In this document: in pieces, positions 26,501 through 38,259 of the stretch
Numbering within the stretch: position 1 is the first letter of the stretch
How the letters are laid out: the number at the start of each line of letters is the position of its first letter
From: Otis tarda
Taxonomy: Eukaryota > Chordata > Aves > Otidiformes > Otididae
Assembly: GCA_026413225.1 (NCBI GenBank)
Contig: CM048553.1
Location: 44,060,001 to 44,124,000 of the forward strand
Direction: 5' to 3'
DNA length: 64,000 nt
Made by a program: the position numbers and the translations under genes
Notes under the pieces: generated by a model
What the model saw: the letters and a program-made list of their open reading frames with translations, nothing else
What the model was told of the DNA's origin: nothing
The model's database searches: none

Positions 26501-29500
26501 CTCAGCTCACCAGATCCTTTTTACTGCTTCATTTGACTGTGAGGGTGGGATTCACTCACCTGTACGTAGGTATTCAGAGACATTTCAATGCCTTGGGATA
26601 TTCCAGCCAGCCTTCAGTTGTCCGTCTTGAAATCTCTTGTAGGTCCTGTGTCATATGAGGATGTCTTAGATAACCTAGGATGCCTAACTGAATTTGTTGA
26701 CCGTGTTTAGGTAACTGAGTTATTTCCTTTTATCCCCTCTTCCTCTTCTCTGGCAAAACAACTTATTGTCTCAGTGACAAATACACAATCTGCAGGCACA
26801 AGCCAGCATGTTGAATGGCTCCTCTCCGGCGTATAGTCTTCCTGGGAAGCTTCAGTCATTGTTCCCCTTACAATTTTTTTTGCACAGTATCAACTCCCGA
26901 TGCTTAAGAGTTATAGAAAGATGAGTAAGTTGCTGTGCCACATCAAGGTTTATCCCTTGATAAGCTGCATTTACTACTGGGATAGTGAAAAAAGAAAGAG
27001 GCAAATGATCACCCATACTTGAATCCCCATCCTGGCTTACCTCACCATACTTTTTCTTATGAGGCTTGACAGAAGGAAATGCATTCAGAATTCTATCCTA
27101 CTTCTAGCACTAAATCCTCATTTCCCAGTTTGTGATTTTCACTTCCTAGTCTCTGATAACTCTCTTTCTGTTTACCTTTCCCCCGTGAGTTCCACTGAAA
27201 ATGCAGCCCAGTCAGGAGTTCTAGGTACAAGTCTGAAAGACTGAACAAGACCACTTCCGGTCAGATTCTGATACCTTTTATAGTGTCCTAGACCCTAATG
27301 CCATACAGAGCCTCTAGAGTAACTGTGAAGCACAGCACAACTTCAGACAAATAGGTCTTTGAAAACAGTGGCCAAAGCCTAATTCTGCACCCACTAATAT
27401 CTTGAGAAACCCCAATGACTTAAGTATAATTCATCCACTAATTTGGCTGCCCTTGTCCTTTTCTTTTCAGGATAAATAGTTGGCCTTAAATGCCAGATTA
27501 TGAAACGCATTACAGAAAATGTTATGTTTTTCTAAGAAGTTAATCCAATATGACCATAGAATGTGCCTTGTCAGTCTGGACTCTCACCCCGGGATTTTCT
27601 TCCTTGTGCAAGTATTACTGGAAGGAGTCAAAGGAAGTGACCTTTGAGAGCTTTTTCTTATGGGAAGCAAAACCAGGCAGCACCATTTTTGTGAGAGGGT
27701 TGAATGGCGCTTCTTGAAGACAGTCTTAAGTGAGATGGGAAAGCATTTGTCTGAAAATAATTTGCTTTGCCAAATTTTGTATCTCCTCCTCAATATCTTT
27801 GTAAAGGCAGGATGGGAAATCTGTGGGCAGTTGTTACCAGCAGTAGTTTTGCCTAATTTCCTGTAAAAAAAAAATCATTAATTTTAGGCTAGTTTCTGGC
27901 ATTCAGACATAGCCAACATTTTGAGATACAAGTTAAGATAATGATCATTGCTGTGCACTTAGACAGGTATATAGTGTTGTTCTTGTACTTGTGTGTGCAA
28001 CAGGACTCCCTCTTCATCTCTCCAACCATTAGCTTATCCCCCAAAGTAACATTTTTAGGTCATAGCCTGATCTTGTGGGGCAGTATCACAAGACAGTAGA
28101 AAACAAACACTTGGCTGTGGAGACAAGTAGTCAAGATTTCTTCTAGGTTTCTATATTCTTTTTCCTTTTCTTATGTAACTGTGAAGAATTAATAATTGTT
28201 TTGTCAAGCATTGTCAAGTTCTATGATATACATTTGTGCTAGAGAATCTAGGAGCTCGGCTCTTTTAACTTCTGCTAACACAGGACAAGTATGAGAAAGT
28301 AGAAATATTTTTTAACGCAACAGCCTAGTGGTTATGAAGCAAGAAGTGTTAAAGGAAGAAAAAATAAAGAAAAATTTGAATGAAAACAGAGTTAGCAAGA
28401 CTTCTGGTGTCCTCTCACAGCAACATGGGGAGCTGAAGTGAGCCTGTCTCTGTCTTCCACCATGCCACAGACCACTGGCCTTACTTGGCAGCTCAGCAGC
28501 CACTCGCCATCACTGAGCATCTCCCCATTCTGTCAGGTGGCCAGCAGTCAGCCTGTCTGAGGAGTGGCTGAACTGCATCTCTTTGTGGGGTTTGATATTT
28601 TGCAAAAGAACCCAGAACCATCAGTGAAAGCATTTAGAAATCAACAGGAATAATTTCTTTGTAGTACTTTCCCAGACTTTTCCTGCCTCACATCTCTCTT
28701 AGATTACTTTTCCTTCTCCTTCATCTTCGTTTTCTCAGGTAGCCATCCTGAAGTCTATTGTTCAAAAAAATTCTTTCTGATTTGCAGGATTTTTATCCCT
28801 GCATATAGCAGAAATCAGTCTCTGCTGAAGGAGTAAGACTCTACCTTAACTGCCTTTTAACCCTTTCTTTAACTAGGGCTTTAAAGCATAAAGGAGATAC
28901 AAGGAACCAGGTTCAAAATTCTTAAAAGAATAAATAATGCAACTTTGCTGGGATAAAGCATCCTAAATGCGTCAGTTCCAAATACAAGGATTAAGAATCA
29001 ACAATATTTTTTTAATCTGCTCTAACACCAGAGTTAGGCAATACCATTCAGCAGGAACTTCTATGTCATTAATCGTTGAGTCAAAATATTTTCTATGACA
29101 GGTCACAAAATGGTTTTGCAGAATTTCCACACAGCTGGAGAAATAATCATTCAAGCAAAAGGGCAGCAGCTGTGAGATTTCAAAGTCTTACCAGGAAAGG
29201 AATTCTGAAAATGTAACAGACATATTAATGTCCCCATCATCTGCCCAGTCCACCCCCATCTCTCTCTCTTTCATGCCTACATATGTCTTAAACATCAGGT
29301 AAAAGAAATTACTGGTTTGGTATATTTCTGGTTTCCAATTTATATTATTTGATATTTGCAAAAAATCTATCGGTAATAAAAGTAGAGATCTTTGTCTTAG
29401 GGGTTCGGTGTCTGTTTCAAGTATTAAATTGTTCTTTAAGAACCCGTAAAGTATGGATATCTATTTGAATCCAGTAATTCCAGGCTGTGTTGTGAAACAA

Positions 29501-32500
29501 AGAGAGAAAATCTCCAAGACTGGAAGCACACAGCAGCCATTGACTAACTTTCAGCCCACCAAGGAACTGAACATACAGCTTGCCTTTTTCGGCATACTCC
29601 TACGTCTCACAGACAATATTGCTTATGGGCACTGTGGAATGAGCAGGTTTTGAGCAGCAAACACTGATTAGCCTGGGGCTGCAAGTTTGAGGAACATGGG
29701 TAAACTGCAGGAAGAGGAAATGAAGTAGCAGGCAAGTGCAATCAGCATAGTGATTTTAGGGGCAATTTTTTCAGTGACTTGGTCTCTGTCATTGGGAATA
29801 GTTTGAGTTTGTGCAGATTTTGCTGAACCATTTCAATCTAGAGCAATTGTCCTCACACTATTTTCAGTTTGCAAATCTTCAGGTAGAGCAAAAGAAGAGT
29901 TTATTTAGTGCTCTTGAACACTGTTGTATATATTTCACATACATCCTCGCAGCAGTAGTATAATGCAGAGAAATAGTGACGAGCATATATTTTGTTGTTC
30001 TTAAACCTTGCTTTTTCTTGTCTGATTCATTATGAAGCAGCTTTGCACTAGGAGTGCTCAACTTACCATCTTCTGTAGGTGCAATCTCTGTGACCACCTG
30101 TAACAATAAACTCCTGTTGACCCCGATGGCAGCAAGAATGTGTGTTAGGCAAAATCAAAGAACAGCAAGCAAGCACTCATAAAGCAGGAACACAGAGCAG
30201 ATGGCAATCTCAGATTGTAAATCTGAGAATCTACTGCTTTCATCAATATAATATAAATATCTAAATGCATCTAGTGGTGATTTTGCCGTACCTAAGTATG
30301 GGGCTGCAGCAGGGAAGGATGTATTCTGGAAGGACTTAGCAGCCCTGTGCAGGAACAGATTCTTGGAGCTCAGTTCCTTCTGGCCATTTCAGGCCCACTG
30401 CTTCTGTGAGCACCAAAGTGGATTTTTTTTTATTCAGTTCTGAAAGCTTCTTTTTGATTCCTGCATGGGTTGCTGGTGCTTTTGAAAATCTGGTTGTTTA
30501 TTTGAGATGTTCAGCTGTTCTGACAGGCAAGTTTGTACTGCAGTGTTTTACATGCATATTCATGCAGGACAGAAGTGTGGGAAAAAAATGTCTGTTAGCC
30601 AGCACAGCCTGTTAAAAACCTACCAACAACACAGGGTAAGCATATCTACACCAAAGAAAAAGGTGTCTTGTGATGTATTTTGTGTCATGAGGAGTCATAC
30701 AGAAGGTCTCCACTAGGAGGCTCTGCCAATTAATCCCCCTTAGCCCAACTCCTCTGGTTCAATTCAGCCTTGCAGGTGAGATCCCACCAGGAGACGAGGG
30801 TTGGCAGCTTTTGCTAATTGTTCAGAGTATGTGGCATGGATATAGATTTTGTTAGGGTGTTAGTGAAATACCTAGAAGGGAATTCTGCCTTAATATGTTA
30901 CCTCACAGTTACTACAAAGTGTGTCCACCCAAGCTTACCTCGTCTTGTTTGTCTTCCCATACACCCACTGTCAAGCAATGCAACTGCTATCACTTCTACC
31001 CTGTCAAAATGCCTACTAGTAACTATCTAGATGAAAAACAGTCAGCTCAGGCTGAATCCAGGCAAGATTGAAGTGTCTCTGGCTGAAAGGGGAAACACTT
31101 TGAAGAGCTGGCCAAAACATTGTCATCACCCTTCCTCAAAGATATACAACCCTTATTCATCAAAGTTATGGCTAACTCCTCGCTAGACTTGGATGATGAA
31201 ATTTGCAGCAATTTCCAGAAATGCTTTCTCTCACCTTCAGCTCACTAGAAGACTCTGTGAGTTCCTTGTAGATGGGCATCTCGCCCCTGTGATTCATGCT
31301 GTTGTCACCTCCAGCCTGAACTCCTGTAATGGGAGTGGAATCTGAAACCTGTGAATGCTTCCAGAAGGTGACTGATGACTTTTTCCATAGTGTAAGGTGC
31401 TTTTAGCACAGTATGTCTGAACTCGAGTCTCTCAGCAGGCTTCCACTTTCTCTCAGTACCTGTTTACATCCTCGGTCATCATTTTCAAAGCAACTGAAGA
31501 AATGTCAGGGACAGCTGCATACTTCTGATGTGCTTTAGATCAAGGGACTCGGGAAAAAAAATGTGGGAGAAATACTTACAATATGAATCTGGTTTTGTTT
31601 TGCTGTGTCTGCATCTCTTGCCAAGGTAATCCTGCTCTGGAATACTCTGCTGGATTCTGATTATCTTCATGAAAAATCACAGTTTTCCCTATGTGATTGG
31701 GCGGGATGGGCTTATTACCATGTATGACACAATACAACAGCTGTTTTTATTCTATAATCCCTTCCTCCTTTCTCCCAGCTTTCTCCCACCAAAAACCACT
31801 AATGAATGTTGATCCCACAGAGCATATGCAAAGAATCCCATCCAGGCAACCAAGGACTTCACTATCACTTTCGATGTCCTGTGGAAGGTACTCAGTACTT
31901 TGTTCTGTTTAGAATGTAACACTAAGTAGCTTTTTTTTTTTTTTTTCACCTTCAGGCTCTTTCCAGCTTCTGTTACTTTTATTTCAATGGAGACCACAAA
32001 GGTTTTCAAGTACTCCGAGTTTTGAATTTGAATTTTGAAGTTCCATGAGTGAGATCTCCTGAGGGCAAAAGTCAGTTCGTGTGGTTTATTCACTTGGCTA
32101 TCTGTGGAATACAATTTGTTTCAAAATGCTTAAATACTGAGATGTTCTCTGCTGCTTCAAACTTGATTTGAGGTTGTTGAGATATTGTGTTTCTGATGTG
32201 ATAACAGAAATGTTGGAATTAGTCAAGTAAAGGCAACTGTTTCATTTAGAATGAAAACACAGGAGGGTGAAATGAGGTAGTATTTAGAGCTTGCTTCTAA
32301 AAGAGTGAAATATTTAGGGTTATTTTGGCAAGTGACTAAATCCAAAGGACTAGAGGTCAAACCACTGTAGAGAGGGTGGTTTTAATATGATAGTAAAGAA
32401 TGTGAATAAAAGTAAACTAAACTGAAAGGAATACTCCATCAAAATGGATGTTTTTCTTTCCAAGAGTAGGACAGTAGGGGTTGACGCAGAAGTCTTAGAT

Positions 32501-33297
32501 GGAAGTGAGGATACACAGACTGTTACTGTACTGAGGCCAAGACTTCAAAATGCATGCGTGTATAAATTGCGTAACAAAAACGCCTTTGGTCTTCAAAGTA
32601 TAAATTACCCTTGAGTCATTACTCCGGTCACAAGCAAAATTCCTGGGCAAACTGGTTTGGCTCCATCGTTTTTCATTTTAGAATATCTTGTAGATATATG
32701 AGGCTCGTGGCCAAAAATCTCACCTGGCTGTATGGACCAGATCAGATTTTGGAGATGTACTTGAGCCTAAGTTGTGAAGCAACTGCTGGGAAACAGGGAG
32801 ACGCTTTGAATTGAACCAAGCAATAAACCTGACTGGAATTCTTATGACACAAAGCTAGCTGTGAATTTGTGGCTAACACAGATTTCGATGGAGAGGAGGA
32901 TTAAAAGCTCCTTCACCCTAGTCAGAGGTTGTTGCTTTGGTTGTTTATTTAGCAAGAAGGCAGTTGTGTGTCTGTAAAGCTCTCCCCCAGCTTCCCTTTC
33001 CATCTCCATTCTGGGTGTATGTTCATTTCTGACTAAGGGACATCATACACTGGCAAAACAAAGCCTTGCTATGCTTTGGGACAACCTCACAGCTGAAACT
33101 CAACATCTGATGCATGTGACTAGTTCACAAAGTAAAGACTTGTAAAAAATATGTTTTTATGTATGACTGTCAATGTTTTGGGAGTAGAATCTGTTTTTTA
33201 ATGCTGTGCATTCAGTGATTTACACAATCAGATGACAATTGCCAACTGCATTTCCATGTTACCACAGTGGACACTCACCTTAGCAATTTAAATTTAA
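23557..33297. other. 10-kb gene-free stretch
   Basis: I see no exon, RNA gene or large repeat that I can name. Features are limited to CT- and GT-rich simple sequence near 25,405 and 25,590. Around 24,096-24,118 the string CTTCAATGGAGTTAAATGTG resembles the centre of a palindromic ancient repeat, but too weakly to call. Open frames are short and unconvincing. Confidence 0.55.
31931..31946. repeat. Poly(T) tract, 16 T
   Basis: Mononucleotide run followed by CACCTTCAG. On the plus strand it resembles a polypyrimidine tract and CAG acceptor, but no plausible exon follows. Confidence 0.75.
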
Positions 33298-33360
33298 AGG
33301 TTGGACCAGATGATCTTTAGAGGCCCCTTACAACTTGGGCTATTCTGTGATTCCATGATT
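33298..33360 (+). mobile_element. CR1 LINE 3' tail, extreme 5' truncation
   Basis: Only about 60 bp of a plus-strand CR1 remain: AGGTTGGACCAGATGATCTT, the CCCCTTACAACTTGGGCTAT block and ATTCTGTGATTCCATGATT, a two-unit octamer tail. This is the canonical 3' UTR end of the family. No ORF2 is left. Confidence 0.85.
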
Positions 33361-34578
33361 AAATAAATGACTTGTTCTATTTCATGTATGTCAGAACTGC
33401 AAGAAAAAGATAAACAATCATTCCAAACTGCCATTGTTGTAGAGAAACTGGGTAGGTAGGCAGGCACATCCAGCACAAACATTCCTTGTGTTACTTTCCA
33501 GTCATGGAAAGAGCCATATTTCCATTCATAGGGATTATTGCTGGGGAGCGTGAGCAGTCCAGAGAGTTTAGACAAGGCATTTGATGTGAAGTTAGTTAAT
33601 AAAATTCACACAACTACTTCAGCATAAACTTCTACATCCCTGCCAGAGTGAAGCTGTCTTAAGGCAGACCCCATAAGGCTGAAGCCATAGCTCTTCCTTT
33701 CTGCCATACATGCAGGAATTTCTACAAGAAATACAGTTTTATACAAGTAAAAAGAGCCTGGTAAAAACGGCAGAGAAGCTCAGAGAGGAGAAAAGATTAG
33801 TCCAAAACAAGAAAGCTAAAGAACCTCACTTTCCTGGTAGCCTTGAATTAGTTATCTCTGCCCTGAGCCCACAGCCAGTGAGAAGGAGCAGTTAGAGCTA
33901 GACAGATAGAGCTGCTGCCCACACTTCTCCTACTATTTTCACACTTTTTCAGAGATTCCTGGAATTTATGACCAGAAAGGACTATTAGTTGATTCAGTCT
34001 GACCCACTTTTTTTTTTGTTCTGACTTACTCCAATAACTCGTGCTTAGTTGCAACTTGTGTCTTCTCAATCTGAAGACACTGAGAAATACAGAATCCACC
34101 ACTCTCTGCAACAGTTTGTCCAATGATCGATCATCCTCAGAATTTTTAAAAGAAAGGATCTAAATTCAAAGGCATCTCTTTCAAGTTTCTCGTAATTTGT
34201 TATGTACAATTTTTCCCCGATATTTTCTCCAGATGACGATAATTAAGGGAGACTTCTCAGTCTTATTCTAGATGGCCCTCTCCTACTTGTAAAGGTGACT
34301 TCCCACTCTGAATTAATCTATAACAACATAAGCCAGGAATAAAACTATCTAACAGTGTTCATGGAGACACAGCATTGGTTTAAATCAAATAGTGTGTTTT
34401 ATTTTTGTATTTTCCTTAGCACGGAAGACTTTCCCCCAGCACTATCCTTCTGTAGAGATCTTGGACATTGCTACAATACAGCTAATGACCATGGACATGT
34501 CATTCTGTCCCTCACCATTCATCAAGCCTTGTAAGACTATAACCCTTTGGGATGATAGCTGTATTTGCACTGTACTTA

Positions 34579-34623
34579 CATTTATTTTTGTACGGTAGCT
34601 AGCACCAATGTCCTGATCTCATT
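34579..34623 (+). repeat. Ancient repeat fragment abutting CR1 copy 4
   Basis: TTTATTTTTGTACGGTAGCT followed by AGCACCAATG and CTGATCTC resembles the start of the same ancient 'TTATTTGTATTACGGTAGCACCTAG' repeat as at 18.2 kb. It is cut at the junction with the CR1 element, and I see no clear continuation beyond the CR1. Confidence 0.4.
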
Positions 34624-35715
34624 TCATAGAATCATAGAATGGTTAGAGTTGGAAGGGACCTTCAAAGGTCATCTAGTCCAACCCCCCTGCAAGAAGCAGG
34701 GACATCCCTGACTAGATCAGGTTGCTCAGAGCCTCATCCAGCCTGGCCTTGAACATTTCCAGGGATGGGGCATCCACCACCTCTCTGGGCAACCTGTTCC
34801 AGTGCTCTACAACTCTCATTGTAAAAAATTTTTTTCTAATATCTAATCTAAATCTACCTCCTTCTAATTTAAACCCATTACCCCTTGTCCTATCATAACA
34901 GGCCCTACTGAACAGCCTCTCCCCATCTTTCCTGTAGGCCCCCTTGAGGTATTGGAAGACCGCTATCAGGTCTCCCCGGAGCCTCCTCTTCTCCAGGCTG
35001 AACAGCCCCAACTCTCTCAGCCTGTCCTCATAGGAGAGGTGCTCCAGCCCTCTGATCATCTTGGTGGCCCTCCTCTGGACCCTTTCCAACTGGTCCATGT
35101 CCTTCTTGTGTTGGGGACTCCAGAACTGGACGCAGTACTCCAGGTGGGGTCTCACCAGGGCGGAGTAGAGGGGCAGAATCACCTCCCTCGACCTGCTGGC
35201 CACGCTCCTCTTGATGCAGCCCAGGATGCGGTTGGCCTTCTGGGCCACAAGGGCTCATTGCCCACTCATGTTGAGCCTCTCGTCTACCAGCACTCCCAAG
35301 TCTTTCTCCTCAGGGCTGCTCTCAATCCATTCTCTGCCCAGCCTGTATTTGTGCCTGGGATTGCCACGACCCAGATGCAGGACCTTGCACTTGGCCTGGT
35401 TGAACTTCATGAGGTTGGCACGGGCCCACCTCTCCAGCCTGTCCAGGTCCCTCTGGATGGCATCCCTCCCTTCCAGCGAGTCGACGGCACCACACAGCTT
35501 GGTGTCATCGGTGAACTTGCTGAGGGTGCACTCTATCCCACTGTCCATGTCGCCGACAAAGATGTTGAACAGGGCCGGGCCCAACACGGACCCCTGAGGG
35601 ACGCCACTGGTGACCGGTCTCCACTTGGACATTGAGCCGTTGACCACCACTCTCTGAGTGCGGCCATCCAGCCAACTCCTTATCCACCGAGTGGTCCATC
35701 CATCGAACCCATGCC
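34624..35715 (-). mobile_element. CR1 LINE, 5'-truncated copy 4
   Basis: Minus-strand CR1 of about 1.09 kb. The 3' octamer tail lies at 34,624-34,640 (TCATAGAATCATAGAATGG). Moving up the element come the 3' UTR, the ORF2 C-terminus and part of the reverse transcriptase, up to residues reading [20 protein letters not shown] near 35,690. It belongs to the same subfamily as copy 2 at 14.4 kb, with near-identical protein over the shared part. No obvious target-site duplication is seen, as expected for CR1. The 5' boundary is accurate to about 20 bp. Confidence 0.95.
34712..35703 (-). pseudogene. CR1 ORF2 reverse transcriptase fragment, one internal stop
   Basis: About 330 codons of ORF2 in one frame, divided by a single in-frame TGA near 35,250 where related copies have a cysteine codon (MSGQ, stop, ALVAQKAN). 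RT motif B is intact as [11 protein letters not shown]. Motif C reads KFTDDTKL instead of the usual FADD, an alanine-to-threonine change beside the catalytic aspartates. Downstream blocks [19 protein letters not shown] and [19 protein letters not shown] are intact. RT motif A and the endonuclease are missing by truncation, so this is a dead copy in spite of its good preservation. Confidence 0.9.
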
Positions 35716-36011
35716 TCTCTGTATGTCTTTGTAACGGTGAACACTAATAATTGATGAGAAAGCTCTGATGAGAACATGAAAGTGCCACTGTTCTTCAGTC
35801 TCTGCAGGTGGGGATATACAGAAGTTCCAACACCTTGTAAACTCTTCAAATCCAACTACTGGCCATATTTTTCATTTACATATGATAACTTTTATTGGAT
35901 GTGGAAAACATCAAGAGGAAAAAATAACTTAAAAACCCAAGCTGATGTGGCAAGTTTTTTAGTTACCTATGCCATTCTTCCCATCTCCAGCTGTTCTAAT
36001 TAATCTTTTAA

Positions 36012-36050
36012 ACCCTGCCATAAAAGCTTCTGTGTTCTTTATAGCAGGGT
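36012..36050. repeat. Imperfect 14-bp hairpin
   Basis: ACCCTGCCATAAAAG on the left pairs with CTTTATAGCAGGGT on the right, with one mismatch and one bulged A, across a loop of about 10 bases. Confidence 0.65.
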
Positions 36051-36751
36051 AGTAATAAAAGTCACCATAGTTATTGCTAGTGCTTCTAAAACCCCAAAAG
36101 TTAACGAAAAAATAAACTTCATGTTTTTATTAATGAGAAGTTGAAATATTTTTAATTTTTTAAGTATTATTCAAATCTGGAGATTCTTCAGGACAGTTTG
36201 AAGAATAAACATTCATGTTTTTCTGGTTATTCTTCCATTCCATTGTTTTAGGGGCAAGACAGAGTGTGTAGGGGGAAGAGAAGTGTCAGTAAAAACAGAA
36301 AGATAAACACTTGAGAAACTTCTAAATACTTTTAAAATATTTTAATGGAAGAGGTGTAGGGATTGAAATACCATTCCCTTTCACAGCATACAGAATTTAT
36401 ATTTCTTTAAATTTCCTAAAAAGTCTTTGCCAAATCTCAGTTCTTTGCAATGTCATGGATAAGGGGAACTCCTGGGGAATATGAGATTAAGCTGGTTGAT
36501 CCAATAGATCCTCTTAGAGGAATCATAAGGAATGTATCTTCTGCAACTTCCTCAGATCAGGGAAACCTGCCATATTTGCTGCTTCCCTCTTTTCATTTAT
36601 TTGTGGAACAGCAACAGAGAGGAGTCATTTCTCAGGGGTGTCACAACAAATGGATGCATGGATCCAGTAGCTGTTGCTCACAGTGAAGGAAAACAACATT
36701 CCTGATCAGCTGAGCAATATGAATTGCTTATGCTCTCGGCATGAGAGTTCT

Positions 36752-36791
36752 TGCTACCCAGTAAGACTTCATGCTACCCAGTAAGACTTCA
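36752..36791 (+). repeat. Perfect 20-bp tandem duplication
   Basis: TGCTACCCAGTAAGACTTCA occurs twice head to tail without a mismatch (36,752-36,771 and 36,772-36,791). It is a recent local duplication, possibly still polymorphic. Confidence 0.93.
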
Positions 36792-38259
36792 GTAGTTTAA
36801 GATCACTGACATTAGAATTATAAAATCACCCAGAGTAAATAACACTAAAATAGTTACAGTCCCTGGGAAAAGGCTTAGTATTTTGCTTTAGTGTTAAAAG
36901 CAGCACCTTGCTATTTGAGGTGAAGCAGCACTAATGCCTTCACCCTTTCCAGAAGGATTCACACTGAATCCTGATTGTCCAGTGTAGATTGACATTAGCA
37001 CAAATAAATAAATCCACAGATCTCCCTCTTAAGACACAGATTTAATCAATTTGGTTCTGATTGCAATTCAAGAATGTCTGAGAAAGGCACAGTTTGTTCA
37101 ACGAAGGAGGTTGAACACCTTTGAATTTGACTGCCCATATTTTATGCTTTACCACAGCTCAGAGGGAGACCCCATCACCTGTGGAATTAACTATGCTAAC
37201 TAAGTTGCAAAAGTGCTTGAACTTGAATGCTAACCTCATTACAAGTATCAGTCGGTGTTAAGCAATGCATTTGTGCAGTGCTCCATCTGAACAAGTCATA
37301 GGTATACAGCACTCTCCTCCAATGGAAGGCCAGATGGCACTGTTGCAAAAATTTTGATAACTCTGCTAATCTGCATGTGTAAACTGGTAGTCCTTGAAGA
37401 AGCACTTACTGTCACTGGTGAGCCATTCCTTCTAGTTCTCACCAGTAAAAATTTCTTTCCTGCCTTTAATCTCCCAGTGAAGCCAACGTAGGTAAGTCTG
37501 CTGCCACAGCAATCAAACAAAATATTGTACAGTGCCAAGACATTATGTTACGAATGAATTCTCAGCACATAACTCTCCAAGAACATCTTTCCACCCAGTT
37601 AAAAAGGGGTGGGACTCTTTCTCTCATTTTCCTTGGCAGTCTCTCCAACAACTCTCTCTCTAATTAAAACAATTCCATTGCAGATTATTTTCCCTGAACT
37701 TACTTTACTGAAAGAAATGATACATACTAAGAATTTTAAAGCACATTTGGAAGGTACTGTACAAGAAAGAAAAGACATACCATGTAAAAGGCAGGACAAG
37801 GTGTGGTTTGTGAAAGAGAAAATAAATATCAGCTCCTGGAACTTAAAAATCTCTCTTTTTTTTCGTTTTCAATTTTAAGATAGGAAAAGATTTTTCTATG
37901 AATTACATGCATATCCATACTGAAGTGTTGCCATCAGCTTGAAAGATCTCTTTGTGGTGACAGAGGTAGAGACACTAACTCTCCTAGAAAAGGCAATGTA
38001 CAACTGAGGGACAAGATTCACTGACTGGAAGGGGCTCACCTCTCCCTCTGCCCTGTGGTGCTGGAGGTCGTTCTGCAGAGATTGCCCACAGGGCTATTCA
38101 GATGGGTCTGGAAGGGGGTGCACAGGGGTGTGCTGCTGTTTCTCTTGAGAGAACAATTCACCATCATGATTTCTTACAGAATTTAATTCTTCCCTTCTTT
38201 AAGGACTACTTCATCTAGACAGTAAATATACTAGTTTATATACAGTATACTATAGCATC

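Larger units (their letters stand above)
35716..38259. other. 2.5-kb gene-free stretch
   Basis: No coding feature. It contains an imperfect hairpin near 36,012-36,050 and a perfect 20-bp tandem duplication at 36,752. Otherwise it is unassigned AT-rich DNA between two CR1 copies in opposite orientation. Confidence 0.6.

Noticed and set aside
31931-31960. Poly(T)-CACCTTCAG as a splice acceptor
   Set aside because: No coding exon or donor follows. A T16 tract followed by AG is expected by chance in this DNA.
34952-35635. 227-codon plus-strand frame over CR1 copy 4
   Set aside because: It is the antisense shadow of the CR1 ORF2 on the minus strand. The same applies to plus-strand frames at 1,546-2,070 and 14,728-15,042.
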